Assembly: GCF_000702585.1 (NCBI RefSeq)
Contig: NZ_JNIQ01000001.1
Span: forward strand, 2,051,001-2,115,000
Direction of reading: 5' to 3'
Length of the DNA: 64,000 bases
DNA from: Exiguobacterium aurantiacum DSM 6208
GTDB lineage: Bacteria > Bacillota > Bacilli > Exiguobacteriales > Exiguobacteriaceae
This document shows positions 52,434 through 61,845 of this stretch, piece by piece (the stretch's first letter is position 1; every line of letters starts with the position of its first letter). The position numbers were made by a program, and so were the translations under genes. The notes beneath the pieces are model-generated. The model worked only from the letters and a program-made list of their open reading frames with translations. It was not told the DNA's origin and ran no database searches.

Positions 52434-52615
52434 TCTGTCCGGTAGATGGTGAATACCATCTCTTCTTTCTTCGGATCATTTACTTTTTTCTCTAACGCCA
52501 AACCGAACATCAAATCTTGGCTCTTCAGCGTCCGGTTCAACAAGTCGACGATTTTGTATACGTCTGCCGTCGGTTCGATGCGAACGGTCGCGAGCGTCTC
52601 GATATTTGAATTCAT
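52430..52615 (-). CDS. ypmA: YpmA-like small protein (DUF4264)
   Basis: A 61-residue protein containing LATVRIEPTADVYKIVDLLN and LMFGLALEKK, typical of YpmA. The function is unknown. It lies between dinG and ypmB as in B. subtilis and has a GGAGGATG-type ribosome site. Confidence 0.85.
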   Translation of the reverse strand: MNSNIETLATVRIEPTADVYKIVDLLNRTLKSQDLMFGLALEKKVNDPKKEEMVFTIYRTE

Positions 52616-52680
52616 GGTCCATCCTCCTTCAAAAACACTATACCCATTATTATAAAGCGATAATTTCGCCCTGCCTAGCG

Positions 52681-55500
52681 TTATCTGTCATTTCCTAAAC
52701 CCGTCTTCTCCTTATCATCTAAAAACAACTCAAGTTCTGAGAGGGCCGTCTCGATCGGTCCTTCGATTCGATCGACGGCGGGCAGACTGTTGAGGAACTG
52801 TTTGCCGTAACGTGTCGTCTCAACGCGGCGATCGAATACGAAAATGGCGCCGTAATCTTCTTTCGAGCGAATCAAGCGGCCGACCCCTTGTTTGAAGCGG
52901 ATGACTGCTTGCGGGAGGGACAGCTCAAAGAAAGATGATTTCCCTGTCGCTTCAATCTTTTCAGAACGTGCTTGCATGACCGGCTGATCGGGCGGCGCGA
53001 ACGGGAGGCGGACGATGATCAGACACGTCAACGATTCGCCGGGGATATCGACCCCTTCCCAGAAACTGGCCGTCCCGAACAAGATCGACTGGTCAATCCG
53101 TTTGAACTGTTTCGTCAATCGGCTCCGCGACCCGCCGCTCACTCCTTGTGCGAGGAGCGTATACGCCTCATCGAGCTGACCTTTTACCGCATCGTGCGTC
53201 AAACGCAATAATTCGTTCGAAGTGAACAAGACGAGCATCCTCCCTTTCGTCACGTTGGCGATCTGGGCGATGGCGTCCGCCGTTTCGGCGACGAACTGCG
53301 GGAGCGGCACTTCGTTGATGAGCGGAAGGTCGGACGGGACGAACAGCTTCGCCTGCCGCTTGAAGTCAAACGGCGAAGGAAGGACGACACGTCGGACGTT
53401 TTCTCCGTCGAGTCCAAGACGCCGCTCGATAAAACCAAATCGTCCTGACACGGTCATCGTAGCCGACGTCAAAACAGTCGGTCGTTTCATGAAGAGACGC
53501 TCATGAAGGAGTGGTCCGATCTCGACCGGTTGCGTATAGACGGACGTGAGCTTACGGTTCGCCAAGTTCAACTCGACCCAGCTGACCGCATCGTCATCTT
53601 TTGTGAGCATCGTCTCAAACAACACGCTTTCGAGTTCTCGCACATCCCCGATGAACGCTTTCAAGTCTGAAAGCACGGCCCGCTGCTTGAACGTCATGTG
53701 CTCTTTATGTTCGTCGAGGAGACGGTGCATTTGTCGCAGAGACATCCGCAAGGCCCGAAGTTTATACTCAAGTCGTTTTGCTACTTCACGGATCGGCCGG
53801 AACACCTCCCCTTCCCGTTCAAACCTCACCGTTTGGCGTTGCTCTTTTTTCTTGCCGAGCGAATGAAGAGCCGTCAATAAATCGTCTAACTCGGCATCGA
53901 CTTGCGCGAGCGCGACGTCGGTGTCGCGGCTGAACGCTTCCGTCTCTTCCGCCACGGACGTCAAGTCGGCGAGTTGGAGCAGACGAGAATGGAACTTCCC
54001 GTCGGCCCCATACCCGAACCACTTGAACAACCGGTCGAACTGGATGGCGTCGAACGTCACCCCGAAGTGATGGGAAGCGACCTCCTCGACTTGATGGGCC
54101 TCATCTAAGACGAGCGGGGTATCGGTCGGTAGTATACCGGCCTGATGTTGAAGGTCTGAGAACAACAAGGCGTGGTTCGTCACGATGATATCCGCTTCTT
54201 TTGATCGCAACACGGCTCGCGTGAAGAAGTCACGGCTGTACCACGGGTCAAAACGTCCAAATTCAGACGCCGCATCCGCCTGTATGAGCCGCTTGAACGA
54301 AGCCGGTCCTTGCGTCGCCGCGCCGGGGAGTGACAACTCTTCCAAGTCGCCCGTCTCCGTCTCTGTCAGCCAGACGAGCACCATCGCCTTACACATAGCC
54401 GATAACAGTCCGTCCGTCGTCTCTTCGAGCACGGCCTCAAACTTGCGGAGGTCGATATAGTTGCGTCGCCCTTTTAATAACGTGAACTCGATTTCCGGAA
54501 AAATCGCTTTTAAGATCGGCAAATCCCGGTTGAGCAGCTGTTCTTGCAATTGGATCGTGTGCGTGCTGACCACAACGGGACGCTTCGTCTCGAGCGCATG
54601 GTGTGCGCTCGGAATCAAGTAGGCGAGTGTCTTGCCCGTCCCGGTACCAGCTTCGACGAGGAACGTCGTTTCATCATCGAGCGCTTTGTAGACGTGTCGC
54701 ATCATCTCGAACTGGCTTTGTCGCGGTTCAAACTGATGGAACAAGGACGGCAACGTCTCTTCGATCGTCCGGTGTAAGAACGGCTCGAACGGTTCTCGCT
54801 CGATCGCTTCGACATGTGAGTCTGTCAAACGCTTCAATGCGATCTTCCGGTGAACGTCGTACGTCGCCTCGTCTTCCGGCCGGATGCCGATGTCGAGAAT
54901 GATTTCGTCGAGCAACGGTTCGATGTTGCTCGTCCACGACTCTGACAAGCGGCGCAACTGTTTGAGTGTCACGACCGGTAGTTCCCGGAGTCGCGCGATT
55001 TGTTGAATGAACAGTTCAGCTGTCGCTTCGGCATCACTGAGGGCTCGGTGCGCATCCGTATGCACGAGGTCGAACACATCGGCGAGCGACTCGAGGGCGT
55101 GGCTCTCGAGGGTCGGGTAAAGGATGCGGGCGAGTTCAACCGTATCAATCGCTCGGCCTTGAAACGGCAAGTACCCTGCCTGTTCCAAGCTCTCATTTAA
55201 AAAGTTTAAATCAAACGTGACGTTGTGGGCGACGAACACACGCCCATCTAACATCTTCCATATACTAGGGATAACCTCTTCAAACGTTGGGGCATCCTCT
55301 ACATCACGATCTGTGATCGTCGTCAACTGCGTGATGAAAGGTGGGATCGGACGACTCGGTCGAATCAAAGTACTGTAGCGCTCAATCACTTCACTACCTT
55401 GTACGACAACCGCCGCGAATTCAATCAATTCGTCGCCGGATTTGACGGAATGACCGGTCGTCTCTAAATCCACTATCACATAAGTGTCCATAACATCCAT
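52681..55500 (-). CDS. dinG: DinG-family exonuclease/helicase
   Basis: A 939-residue protein with an N-terminal DnaQ-type 3'-5' exonuclease (VIVDLETTGHS, VFVAHNVTFDLNFL, DAHRALSDAEATAELF) fused to an XPD/DinG-like helicase (VEAGTGTGKTLAYLIPS; DEAH box LVLDEAHQVEEVAS; GRLIRSKEDYGAIFVFDRR). Gram-positive DinG proteins are exonucleases and lack the Fe-S cluster; no four-cysteine cluster is seen here. ATG 55500 and 55491 are both possible starts. Confidence 0.95.
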   Translation of the reverse strand: MDVMDTYVIVDLETTGHSVKSGDELIEFAAVVVQGSEVIERYSTLIRPSRPIPPFITQLTTITDRDVEDAPTFEEVIPSIWKMLDGRVFVAHNVTFDLNFLNESLEQAGYLPFQGRAIDTVELARILYPTLESHALESLADVFDLVHTDAHRALSDAEATAELFIQQIARLRELPVVTLKQLRRLSESWTSNIEPLLDEIILDIGIRPEDEATYDVHRKIALKRLTDSHVEAIEREPFEPFLHRTIEETLPSLFHQFEPRQSQFEMMRHVYKALDDETTFLVEAGTGTGKTLAYLIPSAHHALETKRPVVVSTHTIQLQEQLLNRDLPILKAIFPEIEFTLLKGRRNYIDLRKFEAVLEETTDGLLSAMCKAMVLVWLTETETGDLEELSLPGAATQGPASFKRLIQADAASEFGRFDPWYSRDFFTRAVLRSKEADIIVTNHALLFSDLQHQAGILPTDTPLVLDEAHQVEEVASHHFGVTFDAIQFDRLFKWFGYGADGKFHSRLLQLADLTSVAEETEAFSRDTDVALAQVDAELDDLLTALHSLGKKKEQRQTVRFEREGEVFRPIREVAKRLEYKLRALRMSLRQMHRLLDEHKEHMTFKQRAVLSDLKAFIGDVRELESVLFETMLTKDDDAVSWVELNLANRKLTSVYTQPVEIGPLLHERLFMKRPTVLTSATMTVSGRFGFIERRLGLDGENVRRVVLPSPFDFKRQAKLFVPSDLPLINEVPLPQFVAETADAIAQIANVTKGRMLVLFTSNELLRLTHDAVKGQLDEAYTLLAQGVSGGSRSRLTKQFKRIDQSILFGTASFWEGVDIPGESLTCLIIVRLPFAPPDQPVMQARSEKIEATGKSSFFELSLPQAVIRFKQGVGRLIRSKEDYGAIFVFDRRVETTRYGKQFLNSLPAVDRIEGPIETALSELELFLDDKEKTGLGNDR

Positions 55501-55559
55501 CCCATCTTCGGCACGCTCGTGCTTTCTATCTGTCTCATCTTACCATAGAACGATACACG

Positions 55560-55593
55560 AAAAAACGGGGATGCCTTTTATCGGACATCCCCG
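55560..55593 (-). terminator. Terminator of the panBCD operon
   Basis: CGGGGATG (55566-55573) pairs with CATCCCCG (55586-55593), followed by a T-run on the minus strand. It separates panD from dinG. Confidence 0.85.
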
Positions 55594-55599
55594 CTCGCC

Positions 55600-55983
55600 T
55601 CACAATATCGTGTGCGCGATCTCTTCATACAAGAGTTGATCGACTTCGTTGCGCTCGTTCAAGACGGCGACTTTCGGACGATGCAATCTTGCCTCTTCTG
55701 CCGTCATCTGACCGTACGCCATGATGATGACGACGTCACCGACTTGGAAGTGACGGGCTGCTGCGCCATTCAAACAGACGACACCAGATCCTCGTTCCCC
55801 TTTGATGACGTACGTCTCGATCCGGGCACCGTTATGGTTGTTCGTGATGTGCACATGCTCATTTTCCATAATGCCGACCGCATCCATCAAATCTTCATCG
55901 ATCGTGATCGAGCCGACATAGTGCAAGTTCGCCTCGGTAACGGTCGCTTTGTGCAACTTCGCGTGCATAAATGTTCGAATCAT
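55600..55983 (-). CDS. panD: Aspartate 1-decarboxylase PanD
   Basis: A 127-residue proenzyme, the same length as B. subtilis PanD. Self-cleavage occurs at Gly-Ser in YVGSITIDE (Ser about 25) to form the pyruvoyl cofactor, which makes beta-alanine from aspartate. Start ATG 55983 gives the family N terminus [13 protein letters not shown]; it lies 5 bp after the panC stop with GAGG 9 nt upstream, while longer in-frame starts overlap panC. Confidence 0.96.
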   Translation of the reverse strand: MIRTFMHAKLHKATVTEANLHYVGSITIDEDLMDAVGIMENEHVHITNNHNGARIETYVIKGERGSGVVCLNGAAARHFQVGDVVIIMAYGQMTAEEARLHRPKVAVLNERNEVDQLLYEEIAHTIL

Positions 55984-55988
55984 CAGAT

Positions 55989-56819
55989 TCATCCTCTCTT
56001 CCAAATCACGTTATCGATCAAGCGGGCCCGGTCAAATTGGACGGCTGCCGCAATTAACAGTTCATGCGATGTGTCGCGTGCTTTCGTCAACGTCGGATAA
56101 TCGACGATTTCGACGTAGTCGATCGTGCTGTTCGGGATAGCGTCTAGCCGTTCAACCAGTCTTGCTCGCACCGCCGGGACGGTCAATCCTGCTTGAAGCC
56201 CCGTTTCAGCCTCGATGAGCGCCTTGTTGATCTCAGCCGCCTCCACACTTTCCGTCTCAGACAAATAGACGTTCCGACTCGACTTGGCCAGCCCTGACGC
56301 CTCCCGAATGATCGGGCAACGCCGGATCTCGACCGGCACGAAATAGTCGTGGACATACCCTTCGATCAAGGCGACTTGTTGTGCATCTTTCAACCCGAAA
56401 TAGGCTCGGGTCGGGCGCACGATGTTGAATAATTTTGATACGACGGTCAACACGCCATCGAAATGGCCTGGTCGGCTTGCACCGCACAGCACGTCGGCAC
56501 CGGTGCGTACCGTCACGCGCGCCATATCAAGCGGATACATCGTCGTCGTGTCGGGATAGAACAAGATATCGACGCCGGCGTCGCGGGCGAGCGCCTCGTC
56601 GCGATCGAAATCACGTGGATACCGGTCGAGGTCTTCGTTCGGTCCGAACTGGGTCGGATTGACGAAGATGCTCATGACGACGAGGTCGTTCTCCGCTTTG
56701 GCTGCCTCGACGAGACTGAGGTGACCTTCGTGCAAGTAGCCCATCGTCGGTACGAAACCGACGGTCGAATCATGCGATATCGCGTCTCGTAATGACATCG
56801 GGTCGGTGACGATTCTCAT
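55989..56819 (-). CDS. panC: Pantothenate synthetase PanC
   Basis: A 276-residue ligase joining pantoate and beta-alanine. It has the HIGH-like [12 protein letters not shown] (about 26-37), [18 protein letters not shown] and the KMSKS-like [11 protein letters not shown]. The start overlaps the panB stop as ATGA. Confidence 0.97.
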   Translation of the reverse strand: MRIVTDPMSLRDAISHDSTVGFVPTMGYLHEGHLSLVEAAKAENDLVVMSIFVNPTQFGPNEDLDRYPRDFDRDEALARDAGVDILFYPDTTTMYPLDMARVTVRTGADVLCGASRPGHFDGVLTVVSKLFNIVRPTRAYFGLKDAQQVALIEGYVHDYFVPVEIRRCPIIREASGLAKSSRNVYLSETESVEAAEINKALIEAETGLQAGLTVPAVRARLVERLDAIPNSTIDYVEIVDYPTLTKARDTSHELLIAAAVQFDRARLIDNVIWKRG

Positions 56820-57652
56820 GCCTTCCCTCCGTACAACGTATCGAGCAACGTCTCGTCCATCGTGAACGTGTGACGTTCGAGAGGGAACGAGCCGTCTTTC
56901 GTCGCCTGCACGTATTCGTGGATGGCGCTTGTCGCGACTTCGTTCACATCGGCGTATGCTTCGACAAATTTAGGGAGCCGGTCGACGCCGTACTTTAAAA
57001 TGTCATGGTAGACGAGCACTTGGCCGTCCACGTCAGCGCCGGCGCCGATGCCGATGACCGGAATCGTCAGCGCTTCGGCGATCTTTTTGGCGAGCTGATG
57101 CGGCACACATTCGAGGACGAGCATCTTCGCCCCGACCCGCTCAGCCTCGAGGCTATCGGCAATCAACCGTTCGGCATCTTCAAGCGATTTACCTTGCACT
57201 TTGTAGCCTTCGAGCACGCCGACCGATTGTGGTGTCAGTCCCAGATGGGCGACGCAAGGCATGCCGATTTTCGTCAACCGTTCAATCGTCTCGAGCACCT
57301 CGCCTGCCCCTTCGAGCTTGATGGCGTCAGCGTGTCCGTCCTGAAACAGCGTCTGTGCAGCTTGTAACGTCCGGTCAAAGTCACCGTGATACGTCGCGAA
57401 CGGCATATCGACGACGACGAACGTATTGCGTGCCCCGCGTCTTACCGCTTTCGCATGGTGCACCATGTCAGCGATGGTGACTGGGATCGTCGAGTCGTAA
57501 CCGAGCACGACCATGCCGAGTGAATCGCCGACGAGGATGATATCGACCTCTCCGGCTTCGGCGAGTTTCGCCGACGGATAATCATAAGCGGTCAACATGA
57601 CCAGCTTCTCTTCTTGCTTCATCTTCTTGAGTAAAGATGTCATCGTATGCAT
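56816..57652 (-). CDS. panB: Ketopantoate hydroxymethyltransferase PanB
   Basis: A 278-residue (beta/alpha)8 enzyme that makes ketopantoate from ketoisovalerate with methylene-tetrahydrofolate. [36 protein letters not shown] and [18 protein letters not shown] are diagnostic. I chose ATG 57652 (AGGAGG upstream) because the longer frame runs through a terminator hairpin. It heads panB-panC-panD and is preceded by a long structured leader. Confidence 0.97.
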   Translation of the reverse strand: MHTMTSLLKKMKQEEKLVMLTAYDYPSAKLAEAGEVDIILVGDSLGMVVLGYDSTIPVTIADMVHHAKAVRRGARNTFVVVDMPFATYHGDFDRTLQAAQTLFQDGHADAIKLEGAGEVLETIERLTKIGMPCVAHLGLTPQSVGVLEGYKVQGKSLEDAERLIADSLEAERVGAKMLVLECVPHQLAKKIAEALTIPVIGIGAGADVDGQVLVYHDILKYGVDRLPKFVEAYADVNEVATSAIHEYVQATKDGSFPLERHTFTMDETLLDTLYGGKA

Positions 57653-57830
57653 ATGTTCTCCTCCTAAATGGGAGACAGGAAAGAAAAAGCGCCTTCTTAT
57701 CGACAAGAAGGCGCACGAAAGCAAACTCAATGGTTGAGTGTCCTTCTGTCCCTGTCAAAGTGATCAAGGCAGACAAATAATGGTAGTGACGGTCTGCAGT
57801 CCGGTACACTTCGCTATGATAGCGTCCGGC
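57653..57830 (-). promoter_or_regulatory. Structured leader of the panBCD operon
   Basis: About 180 nt of untranslated leader lie between the promoter and panB. In order on the minus strand it can form CGCTAT/ATAGCG within CCGG arms, GCAGAC/GTCTGC (a roughly 17-nt loop), ACTCAA/TTGAGT, and finally the perfect terminator at 57684-57714. A short frame (24 codons, ATG 57837 region) exists but lacks a ribosome site. Pantothenate operons of Bacilli carry a known 'pan' RNA motif of tandem hairpins; this leader is a candidate, not confirmed. Confidence 0.45.
57684..57714 (-). terminator. Terminator/attenuator just before panB
   Basis: GCGCCTTCTT (57689-57698) pairs perfectly with AAGAAGGCGC (57705-57714), followed by TTTTTC on the minus strand, 32 bp before the panB start. 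It ends birA transcripts or attenuates panBCD. Confidence 0.8.
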
Positions 57831-57836
57831 ACATTC

Positions 57837-57865
57837 ATTATAGACCACGTCAAGCATTCATTCAA
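57837..57865 (-). promoter_or_regulatory. Promoter of the panBCD operon
   Basis: TTGAAT (57865-57860) and TATAAT (57842-57837) are spaced by exactly 17 bp on the minus strand, overlapping the birA stop codon. A sigma-A promoter is likely. Confidence 0.75.
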
Positions 57866-58824
57866 TCATTCCAAACCGCGATTTCAGCAGAGTAAATCGG
57901 TTCGATGCCCGCTCCCGTCTCAAGCAAGAGCGCACCTTCTGTCGAGATGCCACGCATGACCCCGGTCTTCGTCTTTCCGGCCGTCGTTAGCGTGATCGTC
58001 TCATCGATGAAGGCGGCGTTTTGGAGCCAATGTTCACGAACCGGGGAGAAGCCCGCCTCAAGGAACAGATCGTACTCCTTCTCGAGATCTTCTAACAAAC
58101 GAGCGAGCAATTCGCTTCGTCGGTGGACGATGCCCGTCTCGCGCTTGAGCGACGTCGCCCGATGGATGAGCTCCTCTGGAATCGTTTCTCCGTTCACATT
58201 GAAGCCGAAGCCGAGGATGACCGCCTGAATGCGGTCACCCTCGGTCTGCATTTCCGTCAAAATCCCGCCGATTTTCTTGCCGTTCAAGAGCAGGTCGTTC
58301 GGCCATTTGATCGCTGCGACAATTCCTTCGCGGTTGAATGAGCGGGCGAACGCGCTCGCCGCCATGAGCGTCAATTTCGACGCGTCGCGAATCGGCAAAT
58401 CCGGACGCAAGATGATGCTCGCCGCAATATTCACCCGGCTCGGATTGTACCATTGCCGTCCGAGTTGCCCGCGGCCGGCCGTCTGTTCTTCGCTGATGAC
58501 AATCGTCCCTTCCGGCGCCCCACGCTGAGCGTGCTCATGGGCAATCCGTTGCGTCGTGTCGACTTGGTCGTACGCGTGAACGTGTTGGCCAAAACGCCCA
58601 CGTCGGACGGAAACGAACGCCGTCTCATCGAAGCGGTCGTTCTGCTCGAGCAATTGATACCCTTTTCGTGGAATCGTCTCGATATCGTAACCATCTTGTT
58701 TTAACGTCTCGATATGTTTCCAAATAGCGGTACGTGAAATATTTAGTTGCCGGGCCAACTCCTGCCCGCTCCAGACCGCCCCGTCTTGCAATAGGCTCAA
58801 GACCTTTCCTCGTGTCGAAGCCAT
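57862..58824 (-). CDS. birA: Biotin-protein ligase / biotin repressor BirA
   Basis: A 320-residue bifunctional protein. The N-terminal winged helix (QELARQLNISRTAIWKHIETL) represses biotin genes; the ligase domain has the biotinyl-AMP loop EQTAGRGQLGRQWYNP (G-R-G-x-x-G-R) and KWPNDLLLNGKKIGGIL. ATG 58824, with AAGGAGG 7 nt upstream, is preferred to one 6 bp earlier. It overlaps the end of cca by 28 bp. Confidence 0.95.
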   Translation of the reverse strand: MASTRGKVLSLLQDGAVWSGQELARQLNISRTAIWKHIETLKQDGYDIETIPRKGYQLLEQNDRFDETAFVSVRRGRFGQHVHAYDQVDTTQRIAHEHAQRGAPEGTIVISEEQTAGRGQLGRQWYNPSRVNIAASIILRPDLPIRDASKLTLMAASAFARSFNREGIVAAIKWPNDLLLNGKKIGGILTEMQTEGDRIQAVILGFGFNVNGETIPEELIHRATSLKRETGIVHRRSELLARLLEDLEKEYDLFLEAGFSPVREHWLQNAAFIDETITLTTAGKTKTGVMRGISTEGALLLETGAGIEPIYSAEIAVWND

Positions 58825-59936
58825 GCGCATGCCTCCTTCCGTAAAGTCGTCTCCTCGTTCGGCAGATCGCCATGGAGCACCGCCCGCTCCAAATAGGCAA
58901 GTAAATGTTTGATCGTCGCCCCTTTCGCCCCGAGGGAGAGGGCGTCACGGCCATCGAAACGAAGCTCACTGCGACGTTGAATCGGCAACGCCCGCTTCAA
59001 CTCGATTGCCCGGTCTGCCCGTCCTTCCATCCGTAAGTACGTATCGAGCGTCGCTTCGGGCGTGTCGTAGACGGCGAACGTGTCAAGACCGGTCGTGAGC
59101 AGCCCGGCGAGCCGGGCCGCCTCCCGTTTGGTCGCGTTCGACCGTTTCCAGGCGGTGAGCCAACTCACGTCACCCGCATGGTGGAGGAAGAGCGCCCAGC
59201 CGCCGAGCCCGTTGACCGGTTTCCGGTCGTCGTCGACGACCTTCTGCAATAAGCCGCAATCCATATCCGGCAAATATTCGTGAATCCCGGCCGCCATGAG
59301 CGACGAGAGCGCACGCTTATAGGCCGGCCCCGCCATCAGTTTCTCAAATTCGATGGCGATGCGCTCCATGGCGATATGGCGCAGTTTATGCCCGAGCGCC
59401 GAAGCGGCCCGGACAAGTTCCTCGTCGAGGGTGAAGTCGAGCTGGGCCATGAAACGGAACGCCCGCATGATGCGGAGGGCGTCCTCGTCGAACCGTTCGT
59501 ACGGGCTCCCGACGGTACGGATGACTCTCGCCTCGAGGTCGAGCCGTCCGCCGAACAAATCGACGACGTTACCGTCATGAAACGCCATCGCGTTCATCGT
59601 GAAATCTCGTCGCAACAAATCCTCTTCAAGTGAGACGCCAAGCGCGACGTGGTCGGGGCGACGCGAGTCGGAGTACGTCCCTTCCGAACGGAACGTCGTC
59701 ACTTCGAACGGATGATGGTCGATGATGACCGTTACGGTCCCGTGGTCAATCCCGGTCGGCACCGCCTTCGGGAAGAGCGCGAGCACCTCGTCCGGGAAGA
59801 GCGACGTCGCGATGTCAATGTCGTCAGGTAAATGTCCGAGCATATAGTCCCGGACGGCGCCGCCGACGATATACGCCTCCCCGCCGCGGCGGTTGATCGT
59901 CTCGATAATCTGTTTTGCATATTCCCATTCTGTCAT
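58797..59936 (-). CDS. cca: CCA tRNA nucleotidyltransferase
   Basis: A 379-residue class II enzyme that adds or repairs the 3' CCA of tRNAs. The head has IVGGAVRDYMLGHLPDDID (G-G-x-V-R-D and D-x-D metal ligands, about 20-38) and the neck RRDFTMNAMAFHDG and DEDALRIMRAFRF. No HD domain is seen. The start overlaps the bshA stop as ATGA. Confidence 0.96.
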   Translation of the reverse strand: MTEWEYAKQIIETINRRGGEAYIVGGAVRDYMLGHLPDDIDIATSLFPDEVLALFPKAVPTGIDHGTVTVIIDHHPFEVTTFRSEGTYSDSRRPDHVALGVSLEEDLLRRDFTMNAMAFHDGNVVDLFGGRLDLEARVIRTVGSPYERFDEDALRIMRAFRFMAQLDFTLDEELVRAASALGHKLRHIAMERIAIEFEKLMAGPAYKRALSSLMAAGIHEYLPDMDCGLLQKVVDDDRKPVNGLGGWALFLHHAGDVSWLTAWKRSNATKREAARLAGLLTTGLDTFAVYDTPEATLDTYLRMEGRADRAIELKRALPIQRRSELRFDGRDALSLGAKGATIKHLLAYLERAVLHGDLPNEETTLRKEACAWLRHEERS

Positions 59937-61054
59937 GCGCGCACCACCCGTTCGTAAAGTGACTCGTATGCGGACACGATATCGGTCGACGCGAACTGTT
60001 TTGCCCGCTGCAACCCGTTTTCACGCAACCGCGCCTGTAGCGCCTTGTCGAGTAAGATGTTCTCGAGCGCTTTCGTCGCCCCGGCGACGTCACCGCGGGC
60101 GACGACGAACCCTTCCGCCCCGTCGGTGATCACTTCCGGCAACCCGCCGGCATCCGAGACGACCGATGGGATACCCGTCGCCATTGCCTCGAGCGCGACG
60201 AGACCGAACGCTTCTTTGTCCGATAAGAGGACGTGCACGTCACTGATCGATAACAGTTCGGCGACTTGTTCTTGTTTCCCGGCGAAGATGACGTCTTGCT
60301 CGAGCGACAACTCGCTCACTTGACGGCGCATCGCCCCCATGAGCGGCCCGTCCCCGACGAGGAGCAGTTTTTTATCCGGCACGTTCATCCGGGCGAACGC
60401 CTCGAGGACGAGGTCGATCCGCTTCACTTGCCGGAAGTTCGAGACGTGGATGACGACGTTGTCCGACTCAGTCAAGCCGTAACGTTCCCGGAGTGACGAG
60501 TCGTCGAGCGGACGGTACACCGTCTCGTCGATGAAGTTATGGATGACGTCGATGGACAAGTCGGACCCGATCCGTTCGAGCGTCTCTTGCCGCAGGCTGT
60601 CGGATACGGCCGTGATGGCGTTCGACTTCCGGAGCCCGTACAGGATGGCGGGCTTCAGCTCCTCATCCTCCCCGAGCACGGTGATATCGGTCCCGTGCAA
60701 CGTCGAGACGATCGGGATGTTCGTCCCGGCCATCTCACGCCCGAGCGCGGCACAGACGGCATGGGGCACGGCGTAATGCGCATGGATGACGTCGAGACCG
60801 AACGCTTGGATCACACTTGCGATTTTCGAGGCGAGCGTGATGTCGTACGGTGGATACCGGAACACCGAATATTGGTTGATCTCGACCTGATGGAACGTGA
60901 TGTTCGGATGATACGCATTCAATCGGAATGGGATGCTCGACGTGATGAAGTGGACGTCGTGGCCGCGGTCGGCGAGCTTCATGCCGAGCTCCGTGGCGAG
61001 AATGCCAGAACCCCCGACCGATGGATAACAGAGGACACCGATCCGTAGCTTCAT
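59933..61054 (-). CDS. bshA: Bacillithiol glycosyltransferase BshA
   Basis: A 373-residue GT-B family 4 glycosyltransferase that joins GlcNAc to L-malate, the first step of bacillithiol synthesis. VLCYPSVGGSGILATELG near the N terminus and the UDP-sugar region ALEAMATGIPSVVSDAGGLPEVI (catalytic Glu in SDKEAFGLVALEAM) are typical. It is between bshB1 and cca with ATGA overlaps on both sides, the B. subtilis order. Confidence 0.96.
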   Translation of the reverse strand: MKLRIGVLCYPSVGGSGILATELGMKLADRGHDVHFITSSIPFRLNAYHPNITFHQVEINQYSVFRYPPYDITLASKIASVIQAFGLDVIHAHYAVPHAVCAALGREMAGTNIPIVSTLHGTDITVLGEDEELKPAILYGLRKSNAITAVSDSLRQETLERIGSDLSIDVIHNFIDETVYRPLDDSSLRERYGLTESDNVVIHVSNFRQVKRIDLVLEAFARMNVPDKKLLLVGDGPLMGAMRRQVSELSLEQDVIFAGKQEQVAELLSISDVHVLLSDKEAFGLVALEAMATGIPSVVSDAGGLPEVITDGAEGFVVARGDVAGATKALENILLDKALQARLRENGLQRAKQFASTDIVSAYESLYERVVRA

Positions 61055-61734
61055 GCGAGCTCCCCCGCTTTCTTGACGGCGTACGGCTTGACGGTCATCA
61101 AGCCCTCGGCGTACGTCGTCCCGATCAAACTGCCAAAATGTCGTTCCCGCGCCCGCACGCGTTCGATATATTCATCCGTGAGCGGGGTCCGGACGCCGTC
61201 CACGGGCATGAACTGGCTCTCATAAGCAGACAAGGCACGCAGCTTCGTCTCCATCGTCTCGCTGATGTCGATACAGACGTCAGGCGTCTCAAGCGCGTTA
61301 ATCATATATTGATAGACGCTGTCCGGTCGATATGCCGGCACGTCTTGCATGAACTTCCGAATCCCGGCGTTAAAGAGCGCCTCCTCGACGAGCCGGGCAC
61401 AGGCCCGATGGTCGGGATGGCGGTCGTCGCCGTACGGATACAACACATGCGTCGGACGCTCGGTCCGAATCAAGCGGACGAGCGTCTCGATTTGCATCTC
61501 GTCCCCGGTCAGTCCCCGGTCCGGGAAACCGAGGTTGAGGCGACGAACCCCGAGCACGTCGTCGGCGCGTCCCGCCTCGACGGCGCGGGTGTCGACGTCC
61601 CCGTTCGAGGACAGCTCGGCCCGGGTCAAATCGACGTAGACGACCTCGATGCCGTCGCGTGTCCATTGGGCCGTCATCCCGGCGATGCCGATCTCGATAT
61701 CGTCCGGATGGGCCCCGATTGCTACTATTTTCAT
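61051..61734 (-). CDS. bshB1: Bacillithiol deacetylase BshB1
   Basis: A 227-residue zinc-dependent LmbE-type deacetylase that makes GlcN-malate. Zinc ligands are in AIGAHPDDIEIGIAG (about 5-19, A-H-P-D-D) and the later HPDHRACARLVEEA. It heads the bshB1-bshA-cca-birA operon. The last enzyme, BshC, is not in this window. Confidence 0.95.
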   Translation of the reverse strand: MKIVAIGAHPDDIEIGIAGMTAQWTRDGIEVVYVDLTRAELSSNGDVDTRAVEAGRADDVLGVRRLNLGFPDRGLTGDEMQIETLVRLIRTERPTHVLYPYGDDRHPDHRACARLVEEALFNAGIRKFMQDVPAYRPDSVYQYMINALETPDVCIDISETMETKLRALSAYESQFMPVDGVRTPLTDEYIERVRARERHFGSLIGTTYAEGLMTVKPYAVKKAGELA

Positions 61735-61755
61735 AAAATCACCTCTTCTGTGAAA

Positions 61756-61784
61756 AGTATATCGGACTCAACCACGAATGTCAT
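61756..61784 (-). promoter_or_regulatory. Promoter of the bshB1-bshA-cca-birA operon
   Basis: ATGACA (61784-61779) and TATACT (61761-61756) are 17 bp apart on the minus strand, about 20 bp upstream of the bshB1 start. Confidence 0.6.
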
Positions 61785-61845
61785 ATGTAGAGGGTAGTCA
61801 ACTGAGAGGTTTTTCGAGTACGCTACTAGATGGGAGGTGAACGAA

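Noticed and set aside
57653-57830. T-box riboswitch in the panB leader
   Set aside because: No T-box sequence or specifier loop is visible, and pantothenate genes are not usual T-box targets.
57582-57857. Frame through the panB leader (91 codons)
   Set aside because: It crosses the perfect terminator hairpin and overlaps panB; no ribosome site or family resemblance, so the leader is better read as RNA.
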